Part shown: piece by piece, positions 25,036 through 34,384 of the stretch
Layout of the letters: every line of letters starts with the position of its first letter
Position numbering within the stretch: the stretch's first letter is position 1
From: Eubacteriales bacterium
GTDB lineage: Bacteria > Bacillota > Clostridia > Lachnospirales > Lachnospiraceae
Assembly (NCBI GenBank): GCA_030524455.1
Contig: JAUNGT010000001.1
Coordinates: 310,001-374,000, forward strand
DNA: 64,000 nt
Reading direction: 5' to 3'
Position numbers and translations under genes: made by a program
The notes under the pieces: generated by a model
Databases searched by the model: none
What the model was told of the DNA's origin: nothing
What the model saw: only the letters and a program-made list of their open reading frames with translations

Positions 25036-26706
25036 ATGAAAAAAAGAAAAAAGCTTTTGGGACTGCTTTTGGCCGGTGCGATGGCCCTGGGGCTGACGGC
25101 CTGCGGCGCAGCCGGCGCGGGAGCGGAGCAGACGGGCTCTGCAGCCCAGGAGCAGGGAACAGAGGCGGCGGGAGCGACAGCGCCTGCAGCGGCTCCCGGC
25201 GAGAAGGTCATCAATGTGGGCGTTACGGATACGCTGGGTACGCTGAATCCGTTGCTGCTGGACGGCGGCGAAATCAACAAGTATGCCACAGGACTGATGT
25301 TTCTGCCCCTGATGGAGCTGGATCAGGATCTGAATTTCCAGCCTATGCTGGCGGATTCCATCACCACCGAGGACAATAAGAATTTCGTGGTGCATATCGA
25401 CGACAATGCCACCTGGTCCGACGGCACTCCGGTGACGGCGGATGACGTGCTCTACACGGCGCTTCGGCTGTGCAGCCCGGTGATAAACAATACCTCCATG
25501 ATGTACTATGTGTTCGAGGGCGTGGGGGACGACGGCTATGTGGAGGCCGGGGCGGACAGCGTGGCCGGTATCCAGAAGGTGGACGACAAGACCGTGCAGT
25601 TTACCACCAAGAACGAGATGCCGCTTTCCACCTTCGAGAGCACCTATGCCAGGTATCTGCTGACCCTGCCCAAGCATGTGATCGAGCAGTACAGCGAGGA
25701 GGAGCTTTCCACGGCGGACTGGTTCAATCATCCCGATGTGGTCAGCGGCCCCTTTGTGGTGACGGAGTTTGATCAGGATCACTACATTTCCTATGAGGCC
25801 AACGAGAATTACTGGAAGGGCGCGCCGAAGCTGGATAAGCTCAACATCAAGATCGTGGACGGCAGCCAGCTCTACGCGGGCTTACAGTCCGGCGAGATCG
25901 ATATCACGCAGCATACCATGAGCGTGATTCCGCTGGAGGATTACGACAGTGTGGAGGCGCTGGAAAATGTGGAGGTGGTTTACGGCGATCCTGTCACCAA
26001 CCAGTCTGTGTTTATCCAGACGGCCAACGTGTCGGATGTTCGGGTGCGTCAGGCGATGCTGTGCGCCATCGACCGGGAGCAGATCCTGCAGGGACTGCTG
26101 AACGGTCACGGGGAGATCATCGACGGCTTCCTCTCCAGCGCAAGCCCCTTCTTTGACGACACGATCACGCCGGTGGCCTACGATCCGGAGAAGGCAAAGT
26201 CCCTTCTGGAGGAGGCCGGCTGGGACGGCTCCCAGACGCTTCGCTTTTACGTGAACTCCGGCGACAACACCTTCATCAACGCGGCCAATATTATCGTTGC
26301 CCAGTGGGCGGCGGTGGGCATCAAGGCGGAGATCCAGACGGTGGACTTTGCGACGCTGATGTCGGTGGCCGGCGGAGATGATTATGATGTGCTGGCGGTG
26401 CAGTACACCTACGCGCCGGTTGACCCGTATCCGGATATGTCCTGGCTGCTTGGCGGCGAGGGAAGCTGGACCGGCTACGGCAACGACGAGGTCAACGACG
26501 CTCTGGCAAAGAGTCAGAAGACCAGCGATCCGGAGGAGACCAAGGAGCTGTTCTCCATCGTGGACCGCAGGGTACAGGAGGATGTCCCCATGTTTTCCGC
26601 CTACGTCATCAGCGCGCAGGGCGCGGTGAATAAGCGGGTGATCGGGGCAAAGCCCAGCGTGTACGGATTTTTCAATGACGTACAGAACTGGGATGTGAGC
26701 GAGTAA
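25036..26706 (+). CDS. Peptide ABC transporter substrate-binding lipoprotein (DppA/OppA family)
   Basis: 556 aa, SBP family 5. The signal peptide ends at LGLTACG, giving lipid-modified Cys; a low-complexity Ala/Gly/Glu linker follows to about residue 55. Family motifs: NVGVTDTLGTLNPLL, FVVHIDDNATWSDGTPVTADDV, VRQAMLCAIDREQIL and the C-terminal DVPMFSAYV. It captures di- or oligopeptides or similar ligands for the permeases downstream. ATG 25036 follows GAAAGGAGGA. A large hairpin after the stop separates it from the ATPase genes. Confidence 0.93.
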   Translation: MKKRKKLLGLLLAGAMALGLTACGAAGAGAEQTGSAAQEQGTEAAGATAPAAAPGEKVINVGVTDTLGTLNPLLLDGGEINKYATGLMFLPLMELDQDLNFQPMLADSITTEDNKNFVVHIDDNATWSDGTPVTADDVLYTALRLCSPVINNTSMMYYVFEGVGDDGYVEAGADSVAGIQKVDDKTVQFTTKNEMPLSTFESTYARYLLTLPKHVIEQYSEEELSTADWFNHPDVVSGPFVVTEFDQDHYISYEANENYWKGAPKLDKLNIKIVDGSQLYAGLQSGEIDITQHTMSVIPLEDYDSVEALENVEVVYGDPVTNQSVFIQTANVSDVRVRQAMLCAIDREQILQGLLNGHGEIIDGFLSSASPFFDDTITPVAYDPEKAKSLLEEAGWDGSQTLRFYVNSGDNTFINAANIIVAQWAAVGIKAEIQTVDFATLMSVAGGDDYDVLAVQYTYAPVDPYPDMSWLLGGEGSWTGYGNDEVNDALAKSQKTSDPEETKELFSIVDRRVQEDVPMFSAYVISAQGAVNKRVIGAKPSVYGFFNDVQNWDVSE

Positions 26707-26766
26707 AACGAAAAACGGGCTTCCCGGCAGGCGGACGCAGGCCGGGAAGCTCAGCGTTTTTCGTTT
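26706..26766 (+). terminator. Long hairpin between binding protein and ATPase genes
   Basis: Outer arms AAACGAAAAACG (26706-26717) and CGTTTTTCGTTT (26755-26766) are fully complementary, as are inner arms GCTTCCCGGC (26719-26728) and GCCGGGAAGC (26741-26750). Probably a partial terminator or 3' stabiliser that gives more binding protein than ATPase. Confidence 0.75.
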
Positions 26767-26806
26767 CATGAAAAATATGTCCGATAGAGTAAGCGAGGAA
26801 ACGAAA

Positions 26807-27784
26807 ATGGCGCATTTGCTGGAGGTAAAAGGGCTGACGACGGTTTTTCAGGGGGATCAGGGAACGACGGTCAGCGTGGATCATGTAAACTTTACGGTGG
26901 ACGAGGGCGAAGTGGTCTGTATTGTCGGAGAATCCGGATGCGGCAAGAGCGTCACCTCGCTTTCCATTATGGGGCTTCTGGGAAAGGGAGGAAAGGTAGC
27001 GGAGGGAAGCGTCCTGTTTGACGGCAGGGATCTGCTTGGGATGCCGGAGAAGAAGCTGGATGAGGTGCGGGGAAACCGCCTGTCCATGATTTTCCAGGAT
27101 CCCCTCACCTCCCTGGATCCGGTTTTTACGGTGGGAAGCCAGATTGTGGAGAGCCTGCGCAGGCATCTGCACCTGTCCCGGGCCGAGGCCCGGCAGCGGG
27201 CGGAGCAGATTCTGGAGAAGGTAGGGATGCCGGATCCTCACGGGACGATGAAAAAATATCCGCACACCCTTTCGGGCGGGATGCGGCAGCGCGTGATGAT
27301 CGCCATGGCGCTCTGCTGCAGCCCGGCCCTTCTGATTGCCGACGAGCCCACGACGGCCCTGGATGTGACAATTCAGGCGCAGATCATGCAGCTTTTGCGG
27401 CAGCTGGGGAAGGAGACGGGGATGTCCATCATCCTGATTACGCACGACATCGGCCTGGTAGCCAGCATGGCGGACCGGGTGATTGTGATGTATGCGGGCC
27501 AGATTATCGAGGAGGCTCCGGTGAAGGAGCTGTTTTCCTCCCCGGCCCATCCCTATACCAGGGCCCTTTTGGATACGGTGCCCGGGATTTACGACGACGA
27601 GGACCGGACGCTGGTGTCCATTCCCGGCATGGTGCCGGAAAATTATGACTCGATCAGCGGCTGCCGCTTTGCGGACCGCTGCGCGCTTTGCCGGGAGGAG
27701 TGCAGAAAGCCTCAGGCAGAGCGGATACTGGGCGGCGGACGCCGCGTAAGATGCCTTATGGCGGACGGAAAGGCAGGTGCGTGA
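26807..27784 (+). CDS. Peptide ABC transporter ATP-binding protein (DppD/OppD)
   Basis: 325 aa. Walker [11 protein letters not shown]-loop [20 protein letters not shown], signature LSGGMRQR, Walker [13 protein letters not shown], and the OppD/F C-terminal extension with the Cys motif [14 protein letters not shown] that in this family can bind an Fe-S cluster. ATG 26807 (GAGG 8 nt upstream) is chosen; an in-frame ATG at 26768 touches the preceding hairpin. Confidence 0.93.
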   Translation: MAHLLEVKGLTTVFQGDQGTTVSVDHVNFTVDEGEVVCIVGESGCGKSVTSLSIMGLLGKGGKVAEGSVLFDGRDLLGMPEKKLDEVRGNRLSMIFQDPLTSLDPVFTVGSQIVESLRRHLHLSRAEARQRAEQILEKVGMPDPHGTMKKYPHTLSGGMRQRVMIAMALCCSPALLIADEPTTALDVTIQAQIMQLLRQLGKETGMSIILITHDIGLVASMADRVIVMYAGQIIEEAPVKELFSSPAHPYTRALLDTVPGIYDDEDRTLVSIPGMVPENYDSISGCRFADRCALCREECRKPQAERILGGGRRVRCLMADGKAGA

Positions 27785-27785
27785 G

Positions 27786-28796
27786 ATGGAAAAGGAACGG
27801 CAGGCGGCACAGCCGTTAATCCGGGTGGAAAACCTGAAAAAATATTATCCGATCCGGGGCGGGATTATCACGCATACCACGGGCTATGTGCGGGCGGTGG
27901 ACGGCGTGAGCTTTTCCATCGCGGAGGGGGAAACGCTGGGGCTTGTGGGCGAGTCAGGCTGCGGAAAATCCACCGTTGGGCGTCAGCTTGTGGGACTGGA
28001 AAAGCCGACCGGCGGAAGCTTTTTTTATGACGGAAGGGATATGGGAAAGCTGCGCGGAAGGGAGGAGAGAGCCCTGCGCACGCAGCTGCAGATGGTGTTT
28101 CAGGATCCCTATTCTTCCTTAAATCCCCGGCGGCACATTTATGAGATCCTGTCTCAGCCCATGCTTTATCATGGGATTTCCACCAGGGACACGGTGCGGC
28201 AGGACGTGGACCGGCTGCTGGATATGGTGGGGCTTCCGAAGAAGGTGCTGGGACGCTATCCTCACGAGTTTTCGGGCGGGCAGCGCCAGCGCATCGGCAT
28301 CGCCCGGGCGCTGTCCTTAAATCCGCGCTTTCTGGTCTGTGACGAGCCGGTGAGCGCCCTGGATGTGTCGATTCAGGCGCAGATTCTGAATCTTTTGCTG
28401 GGCCTGCAGCGTGATCTTGGCCTGACTTGCGTGTTTGTGGGGCACGGGCTGGGCGCGGTCAACTATGTGAGCGACCGGATTGCCGTGATGTATCTGGGAA
28501 AAATCGTGGAGATCGGCCCTGCCCGGGAGGTGTTCCACCATCCGGTGCACCCCTACACCCGCGCGCTGATCGACGCGGTGCCCGTGGCGGATCCGAACCG
28601 GCGGGAGAAGAAGGCAGCGCTCTCCGGAGAGATCGGCTCCAGCACGAATCCGCCGGCAGGCTGCCGGTTTCACCCCCGCTGTCCTTATGCGACCGAGGCG
28701 TGCAAAAGCAGCGAGCCCCGGATGAGGGAGACTGCGCCGGGCAGCGGCCATCTGGCTGCCTGCCCGGTGGTGATGGGAAAGGAGGCACAGGCGTGA
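27786..28796 (+). CDS. Peptide ABC transporter ATP-binding protein (DppF/OppF)
   Basis: 336 aa. Walker [11 protein letters not shown]-loop [14 protein letters not shown], signature FSGGQRQR, Walker [14 protein letters not shown]-terminal [14 protein letters not shown]. The H-loop reads [14 protein letters not shown], keeping His. ATG 27786 is 1 nt after the dppD stop. It forms a heterodimeric motor with the preceding protein. Confidence 0.93.
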   Translation: MEKERQAAQPLIRVENLKKYYPIRGGIITHTTGYVRAVDGVSFSIAEGETLGLVGESGCGKSTVGRQLVGLEKPTGGSFFYDGRDMGKLRGREERALRTQLQMVFQDPYSSLNPRRHIYEILSQPMLYHGISTRDTVRQDVDRLLDMVGLPKKVLGRYPHEFSGGQRQRIGIARALSLNPRFLVCDEPVSALDVSIQAQILNLLLGLQRDLGLTCVFVGHGLGAVNYVSDRIAVMYLGKIVEIGPAREVFHHPVHPYTRALIDAVPVADPNRREKKAALSGEIGSSTNPPAGCRFHPRCPYATEACKSSEPRMRETAPGSGHLAACPVVMGKEAQA

Positions 28797-29740
28797 GCAA
28801 ATATATTATCAAGAGAATCCTGATCGCCATTCCGGTGCTGATCGGGATCACGATTATCGATTACGCGATCATGTGCCTGGCGGGAAGCCCGCTGGAAATG
28901 ATCCAGGGCCCCCGGGTGTCGGAGGCCGCGGTGCAGGCCAAGGAGATTGCGCTGGGCCTGGACAAGCCCTTTTATATTCAGTATTTTGTCTGGCTCAAGC
29001 AGCTTCTGCAGGGGAATATGGGCTACTCCATCAAATCCTATCAGCCGGTGAGCGGGATGATCGCAAGCCATCTGGGGCCGACTCTGCTGCTGATGGGGAC
29101 TTCCCTGCTGGTGAGCCTTCTGATGGCGGTGCCCGCGGGCATTTACAGCGCCATCAAGCAGTATTCGGCGGGGGACTACACGGTGGTGACGCTGTCCTTT
29201 CTAAGCAGCAGCATCCCCGGTTTTTTCCTGTCTCTTTTGCTGATCTTTTTCTTTACGGTAAAGCTGGGCTGGCTGCCCTCCAGCGGGATGAGCACGCTGG
29301 GGACGGGAGGAGGAGCGATGGATGTCGCGCGGCACATGGTGATGCCGGTGCTGGTGCTTTCCACCTCCATGGCCGGAACGAATATCCGGTACATCCGCAG
29401 CGCCATGCTGGAGATTTTGCAGCAGGATTATTTGCGGACGGCGAAGGCCAAGGGGATCGGGCGCTTTCTGGTTATCAACAAGCACGCGCTGAGAAATGCG
29501 CTGATCCCGATTATCACGGTGATCGGCATGGAGATCCCGGTGCTTTTCGGCGGGCAGGTGATCATCGAGCAGGTGTTTTCCTGGCCGGGGCTGGGACTGA
29601 TGACGATGAGCGCGATCACCAGCCGGGACTATCCGGTGATCATGGGCGTCTGCCTGTTGTCTGCCATTGTGGTGCTGGCGGGTAATCTGATCACTGATAT
29701 TTTGTATGCGCTGGCGGACCCCACCATACAGCTGAAATAG
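28793..29740 (+). CDS. Peptide ABC transporter permease (DppB/OppB)
   Basis: 315 aa, six membrane helices, N-terminal [20 protein letters not shown] and EAA loop DYLRTAKAKGIGRFLVINKHALRNA. GTG 28793 overlaps the previous stop by 4 nt and has AAAGGAGG 7 nt upstream; a longer open frame beginning at 28427 lies inside dppF and is not used. Confidence 0.93.
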   Translation: MSKYIIKRILIAIPVLIGITIIDYAIMCLAGSPLEMIQGPRVSEAAVQAKEIALGLDKPFYIQYFVWLKQLLQGNMGYSIKSYQPVSGMIASHLGPTLLLMGTSLLVSLLMAVPAGIYSAIKQYSAGDYTVVTLSFLSSSIPGFFLSLLLIFFFTVKLGWLPSSGMSTLGTGGGAMDVARHMVMPVLVLSTSMAGTNIRYIRSAMLEILQQDYLRTAKAKGIGRFLVINKHALRNALIPIITVIGMEIPVLFGGQVIIEQVFSWPGLGLMTMSAITSRDYPVIMGVCLLSAIVVLAGNLITDILYALADPTIQLK

Positions 29741-29752
29741 GAGCAGGCGGAT

Positions 29753-30643
29753 ATGAAGAAACCCAATTTCAACCGGAAATATTCCGATGATATTACACGA
29801 GAGAGTTACCTGCAGACGGTGATGCGCCGCTTTCGGCGCCACCATCTGGCAGCCGTCAGCCTGGCGATTGTGGCGCTGATCGCGCTGGCGGCCCTGCTTG
29901 CCCCGCTGATTGCGCCCTTTGATCCGGATGAGATCACGGGGAGCTTCGCCAAGGGGCCCAGCCTGGAGCATTGGCTGGGAACGGACCAGATCGGCCGGGA
30001 TGTGTTCAGCCGGCTCTTATATGCCACCCGTATTTCCCTGCTGGTGGGACTTTTGGCGACGGCGATTTCCACCGCGATCGGCGTGGTGCTGGGCCTGATC
30101 GCCGGGTATTTCGGCGGTGTGGCGGATATGCTGATCATGCGGTTTACGGACATGGTGATGTCCTTTCCCTATATCCTGCTGGTGCTGGTGGCGGCTTCCA
30201 TCTTTAAGCCGGGCCTGTGGAGCATCATCCTGATCCTGGGCTTTGTGGACTGGCCGGGCATTGCCCGCCTGGTGCGGGGCAACGTGCTGAGCCTGCGGGA
30301 GAGCAATTTTGTAAAGAGCGACCTGGTGGCCGGGATGCCGCTGCGATACATCCTTTTTTCGGAGATTTTGCCCAACACGGCGGCCCCGATTCTGGTCTAT
30401 GCCACCTCCGTGCTGGCGCTGTCCATGCTGGACGAGGCGGCCTTGAGCTTTCTGGGCATGGGCGTACAGCCGCCCACGGCCAGTCTGGGGAACATGTTAA
30501 ACGGGGCGCAGTCCATGACAGTGCTGACCAAACAGCCCTGGCTGTGGCTTCCGCCCGGGCTGATGATCGTGGTGCTGGTAATCGCGATCAACTTTATCGG
30601 GGACGCGCTGCGGGATGCGCTGGATCCCAACAGTGGGAGGTAA
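29753..30643 (+). CDS. Peptide ABC transporter permease (DppC/OppC)
   Basis: 296 aa, six membrane helices. HWLGTDQIGRDVFSRLLYATRISL is the OppC-family start of the permease domain, and the EAA loop reads ESNFVKSDLVAGMPLRYILFSEILPN (partly quoted). AGGAGCAGGCGGAT precedes ATG 29753. Pairs with DppB to form the channel. Confidence 0.93.
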   Translation: MKKPNFNRKYSDDITRESYLQTVMRRFRRHHLAAVSLAIVALIALAALLAPLIAPFDPDEITGSFAKGPSLEHWLGTDQIGRDVFSRLLYATRISLLVGLLATAISTAIGVVLGLIAGYFGGVADMLIMRFTDMVMSFPYILLVLVAASIFKPGLWSIILILGFVDWPGIARLVRGNVLSLRESNFVKSDLVAGMPLRYILFSEILPNTAAPILVYATSVLALSMLDEAALSFLGMGVQPPTASLGNMLNGAQSMTVLTKQPWLWLPPGLMIVVLVIAINFIGDALRDALDPNSGR

Positions 30644-30648
30644 GAGGC

Positions 30649-31758
30649 ATGAGAGAAGATTTGCTGGAGCTGTTTTACTGGTTTCACCGGCATCCGGAGC
30701 TTTCCTATGAGGAGTTTGGAACGACGGAAAAAATCCGGGAGGTTTTGAACGGGATGGGAGTCGGGCTTTTGCCGGTCGGGCTGGAGACGGGGCTTGTCGC
30801 AGAGGTTCGCGGCGCGCTTCCGGGGCCGGTGCAGGCGCTTCGGTGCGATATCGACGCTTTGCCGATTGCCGAGCAGTCGGGGCTTTCCTATGCTTCGGAG
30901 ACGCCGGGAAAGATGCACGCCTGCGGGCATGATTTCCATATCACGGCGGGCCTTGGGGCGATTGGGCTCTTGCTGGAGAATCGGGAACGGCTCTGCGGGA
31001 GTGTGCGCGTCTTTTTCCAGCCGGCGGAGGAGTCCTCCCTGGGAGCGCTGAAGGTGCTGGAAAAGGAGGAAGCCATGGCGGGAGTGGAGCGGATCTGGGG
31101 CTTTCACGCGGATCCCACCAACCCGGTGGGGACCTTCGGAATCCGGGAGGGCAGTGTGACGGCTGCGGTGGACCGGTTTGTGATTACGGTGACCGGCAGG
31201 GGCTGTCACGGAGCGCATCCGGATGACGGCGTGGATCCGATCCCCGCAGCCGCTGCGATGGTGCAGGCCTTCCAGACCATCGTGACCCGCAATATCAATC
31301 CGTTTCACCCGGCGCTGATCAGCGTGACCCGGCTGGAGGCAGGCAATACCTGGAATGTGATTCCGCAGACCGCCCAGCTGGAGGGAACGGTGCGGACGAT
31401 GGAGAAGGCCGATCGGGAGCTGTTTGAGCGAAGGGTGCGGGAGATTGCGGAACGCACGGCGGCCGCTTACGGAGCGGCAGCATCTGTCGAGTGGATCCCC
31501 GGCCCGCCTGCGGTGTGCAATGACCGCGGGATGGCGGAGTTTGCGGAGAAAAAAGCGAAGGAGCAGGGCTTTTTGGTGGTGCCGGAGGAGCAGTCACTGG
31601 GCGGAGACGATTTTTCCTTCTACATGGAAAAGGTGCCGGGCTGCTATGTGAAGGTCGGAACCGGCGTGGGCCCTACGATCCATCAGCCGGATTTTAAGGT
31701 GGACCCCCGCGCCATCGAGGTGGGAAGCAGGTATCTGGCGGGGGTATTGCTGGGATAG
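30649..31758 (+). CDS. M20-family metal-dependent amidohydrolase
   Basis: 369 aa, hippurate hydrolase/IAA-amino acid hydrolase-like. Metal ligands appear in MHACGHDFHIT (Cys-x-His), the acidic pair FQPAEESSLGA, HGAHPDDGVDPIPAAAAMVQ in the dimerisation lid and GGDDFSFYMEKVPG near the end. Such enzymes hydrolyse N-acyl or N-aroyl amino acids and some dipeptides in the cytoplasm. Encoded 5 nt after dppC, it probably cleaves the imported ligand. ATG 30649 follows GGGAGG. Confidence 0.9.
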   Translation: MREDLLELFYWFHRHPELSYEEFGTTEKIREVLNGMGVGLLPVGLETGLVAEVRGALPGPVQALRCDIDALPIAEQSGLSYASETPGKMHACGHDFHITAGLGAIGLLLENRERLCGSVRVFFQPAEESSLGALKVLEKEEAMAGVERIWGFHADPTNPVGTFGIREGSVTAAVDRFVITVTGRGCHGAHPDDGVDPIPAAAAMVQAFQTIVTRNINPFHPALISVTRLEAGNTWNVIPQTAQLEGTVRTMEKADRELFERRVREIAERTAAAYGAAASVEWIPGPPAVCNDRGMAEFAEKKAKEQGFLVVPEEQSLGGDDFSFYMEKVPGCYVKVGTGVGPTIHQPDFKVDPRAIEVGSRYLAGVLLG

Positions 31759-31776
31759 TTGTAACAGTTCAGCTAA

Positions 31777-31811
31777 ACTTTATTGCAATAAAGTGAAAGA
31801 TGTGCTACTAT
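31777..31811 (+). promoter_or_regulatory. argH promoter with palindromic operator on the -35
   Basis: TTGCAA (31783-31788), 17-nt spacer, TACTAT (31806-31811) with an extended TGC. The -35 box is the centre of a perfect 18-bp palindrome ACTTTATTGCAATAAAGT (31777-31794), a likely repressor site. The AT-rich, ArgR-box-like composition would fit an arginine repressor, but the regulator is not shown. The rest of the gap holds three purine-rich AGAAATC repeats before AGGAGG. Confidence 0.6.
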
Positions 31812-31872
31812 CAATTTTAAATCTGAGAAGAAATCGAAAAAGAAATCAGAAAAGAAATCAGGAGGATCGCTC

Positions 31873-33252
31873 ATGGCGCAGCTTTGGGGCGGGCGCTTCA
31901 CAAAGGAAACGGACAAGCTGGTATATCAGTTTAACGCGTCGATTTCCTTTGACAAGCGTCTGTTACAGGAGGATATCGAGGGCAGCATCGCCCATGTAAA
32001 AATGCTGGCCCGGCAGGGCATTTTGACACAGGAGGAGAAGGACCGGATTGTGGATGGCCTGACGGGGATCCGCAGGGACGCAGAGGACGGATCGCTGGCC
32101 GTCACGGAAGAATATGAGGATATTCACAGCTTTGTGGAGGCCAATCTGATCGACCGGATCGGGGAGGCGGGCAAGAAGCTTCATACCGGGCGGAGCCGCA
32201 ACGATCAGGTGGCCCTGGATATGCGGCTGTATGTGCGCCGCCAGGTGGAGGAAACGGACGGGCTTTTAAAGGAGCTTTTGGAGACGCTGCTTTGCCTGAT
32301 GGAGGACAACCTGGAAACCTATATGCCGGGCTTTACCCATCTGCAGAAGGCCCAGCCCACCACGCTGGCCCACTATATGGGCGCGTACTTTGAGATGTTT
32401 CGGAGGGACCGGCAGCGGATGAGCGATATCCGGGAGCGGATGAACTACTGCCCGCTGGGAAGCGGGGCCCTGGCGGGAACCACCTACCCGCTGGACCGGG
32501 AGTATACCGCCTCCCTTCTGGGCTTTGCCGGGCCGACCTTAAACAGCATGGACTCCGTGTCCGACCGGGACTATGTGATCGAGTATCTGGCGGCATTGTC
32601 CACGATTATGATGCATTTAAGCCGTTTTTCGGAGGAAATCATCCTCTGGAACAGCAACGAATACCAGTTTGTGGAGATTGACGACGCCTATTCCACCGGC
32701 TCCTCGATCATGCCGCAGAAAAAAAATCCTGACATCGCGGAGCTGGTGCGGGGCAAGACCGGACGGGTTTACGGGGCGCTGACGAGCCTTCTGACGACCA
32801 TGAAGGGGCTGCCTCTGGCCTACAACAAGGACATGCAGGAGGACAAGGAGCTGACCTTTGACGCCATCGATACGGTGAAGGGCTGCCTGCAGCTGTTCAA
32901 CGGCATGGTTAAAACCATGAAATTCCGCAGGGACGTGATGGCCAGATCTGCCATGAGAGGCTTTACCAATGCCACCGACGCGGCGGATTATCTGGTGGGG
33001 AAGGGAATGCCCTTCCGGGATGCCCACGGAGTGATCGGACGGCTGGTGCTTTACTGCATCGGGCAGGGCAAGAGTATCGAGGAGTGCTCTCTGGAGGAGC
33101 TAAAGGAAATCAGCCCTGTGTTTGAGAAGGATATTTACGACGCGGTCAGCTTAAAGACCTGCGTGGAGAAGCGCCTGACGGTGGGCGCGCCGGGGCCGGA
33201 GGCGATGAAAAGGGTGATCGCCCTCCACCGGGAATATTTGGAGAAGCACTGA
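31873..33252 (+). CDS. argH: Argininosuccinate lyase
   Basis: Last step of arginine synthesis: argininosuccinate to arginine plus fumarate. 459 aa with the superfamily signature [11 protein letters not shown] at 276-286, the N-terminal [11 protein letters not shown], and THLQKAQPT around residue 155-163 with the conserved His. AGGAGG lies 7-8 nt before ATG 31873. argG is not adjacent. asd follows after 40 nt with no terminator, so argH-asd-topB may be one transcript. Confidence 0.97.
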   Translation: MAQLWGGRFTKETDKLVYQFNASISFDKRLLQEDIEGSIAHVKMLARQGILTQEEKDRIVDGLTGIRRDAEDGSLAVTEEYEDIHSFVEANLIDRIGEAGKKLHTGRSRNDQVALDMRLYVRRQVEETDGLLKELLETLLCLMEDNLETYMPGFTHLQKAQPTTLAHYMGAYFEMFRRDRQRMSDIRERMNYCPLGSGALAGTTYPLDREYTASLLGFAGPTLNSMDSVSDRDYVIEYLAALSTIMMHLSRFSEEIILWNSNEYQFVEIDDAYSTGSSIMPQKKNPDIAELVRGKTGRVYGALTSLLTTMKGLPLAYNKDMQEDKELTFDAIDTVKGCLQLFNGMVKTMKFRRDVMARSAMRGFTNATDAADYLVGKGMPFRDAHGVIGRLVLYCIGQGKSIEECSLEELKEISPVFEKDIYDAVSLKTCVEKRLTVGAPGPEAMKRVIALHREYLEKH

Positions 33253-33292
33253 TAATCACGATAAAACGGAGTGCAGGAGAGGAGAAAAAAAC

Positions 33293-34378
33293 ATGAGTGA
33301 GAAACTGAAGGTAGGCGTACTGGGCGGAACCGGAATGGTGGGACAGCGTTTTATTTCGCTGCTGGAGAATCACCCCTGGTTCGAGGTGACAACCATCGCG
33401 GCAAGCCCCCGTTCCGCGGGCAAGACCTACGAGGAGGCGGTGGGCGGCCGCTGGAAGATGGACACGCCCATGCCGGAGCGGGTCAAGAGCATCGTGGTGA
33501 TGAATGTCAACGAGGTGGAGCAGGTGTCCCGGCAGGTGGATTTTGTGTTCAGCGCCGTGGATATGACAAAGGATGAGATCAAGAAGATCGAGGAGGCTTA
33601 CGCAAAGACCGAGACCCCTGTGGTCTCCAACAATTCGGCGCACCGCTGGACGCCGGACGTTCCCATGGTAGTGCCGGAGATTAATCCGGAGCACATGGCG
33701 GTGATCGAGTCCCAGAAAAAGCGCCTGGGCACCACCCGGGGCTTTGTTGCGGTAAAGCCCAACTGCTCCATCCAGAGCTATGCGCCGGCGCTGACCGCAT
33801 GGAAGGAGTTTGAACCCTATGAGGTGGTTGCAACCACCTATCAGGCGATCTCCGGCGCGGGCAAGACCTTCGCCGACTGGCCGGAGATGGTGGGCAACAT
33901 CATCCCCTACATCGGCGGCGAGGAGGAAAAGAGCGAGAAGGAGCCTCTGCGCATCTGGGGCAAGGTGGAGGACGGCGTGATCAAGCCCGCCGAGGGCCCG
34001 GTGATCACCTGCCAGTGTATCCGTGTGCCGGTGTTAAACGGACATACGGCGGCTGTTTTTGTGAAATTCCGCAAAAAGCCCACGAAGGAGGAGCTGATCG
34101 ACCGCCTGGTGCATTTTTCCGGCGAGCCTCAGAGACTGCAGCTTCCCAGCGCGCCCAAGCAGTTCATTCAGTACCTGGAGGAGGACAACCGTCCCCAGGT
34201 GGCGCTGGACGTCGACTATGAGAAAGGCATGGGAATTTCCGTGGGCCGCCTGCGCGAGGACACGGTGTACGACTGGAAGTTCGTGGGCCTTTCTCACAAC
34301 ACGGTCCGCGGCGCGGCAGGCGGAGCGATCCTGTGCGCGGAGCTTTTAAAGGCCCAGGGCTATATCACAAAGAAATAA
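33293..34378 (+). CDS. asd: Aspartate-semialdehyde dehydrogenase
   Basis: NADPH-dependent reduction of aspartyl phosphate in the lysine/threonine/methionine pathway. 361 aa; Rossmann GGTGMVGQRF at 11-20 and catalytic Cys158 in VAVKPNCSIQ. Length and the KPNCSIQ form resemble the archaeal/fungal-like branch rather than the E. coli type (which has an N-C-T motif). Ribosome site GGAGAGGAG before ATG 33293. Confidence 0.95.
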   Translation: MSEKLKVGVLGGTGMVGQRFISLLENHPWFEVTTIAASPRSAGKTYEEAVGGRWKMDTPMPERVKSIVVMNVNEVEQVSRQVDFVFSAVDMTKDEIKKIEEAYAKTETPVVSNNSAHRWTPDVPMVVPEINPEHMAVIESQKKRLGTTRGFVAVKPNCSIQSYAPALTAWKEFEPYEVVATTYQAISGAGKTFADWPEMVGNIIPYIGGEEEKSEKEPLRIWGKVEDGVIKPAEGPVITCQCIRVPVLNGHTAAVFVKFRKKPTKEELIDRLVHFSGEPQRLQLPSAPKQFIQYLEEDNRPQVALDVDYEKGMGISVGRLREDTVYDWKFVGLSHNTVRGAAGGAILCAELLKAQGYITKK

Positions 34379-34384
34379 GGTGTA

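Noticed and set aside
30217-30648. Long N-terminal extension of the M20 amidohydrolase
   Set aside because: Reads dppC in another frame; homology and an SD begin at 30649.
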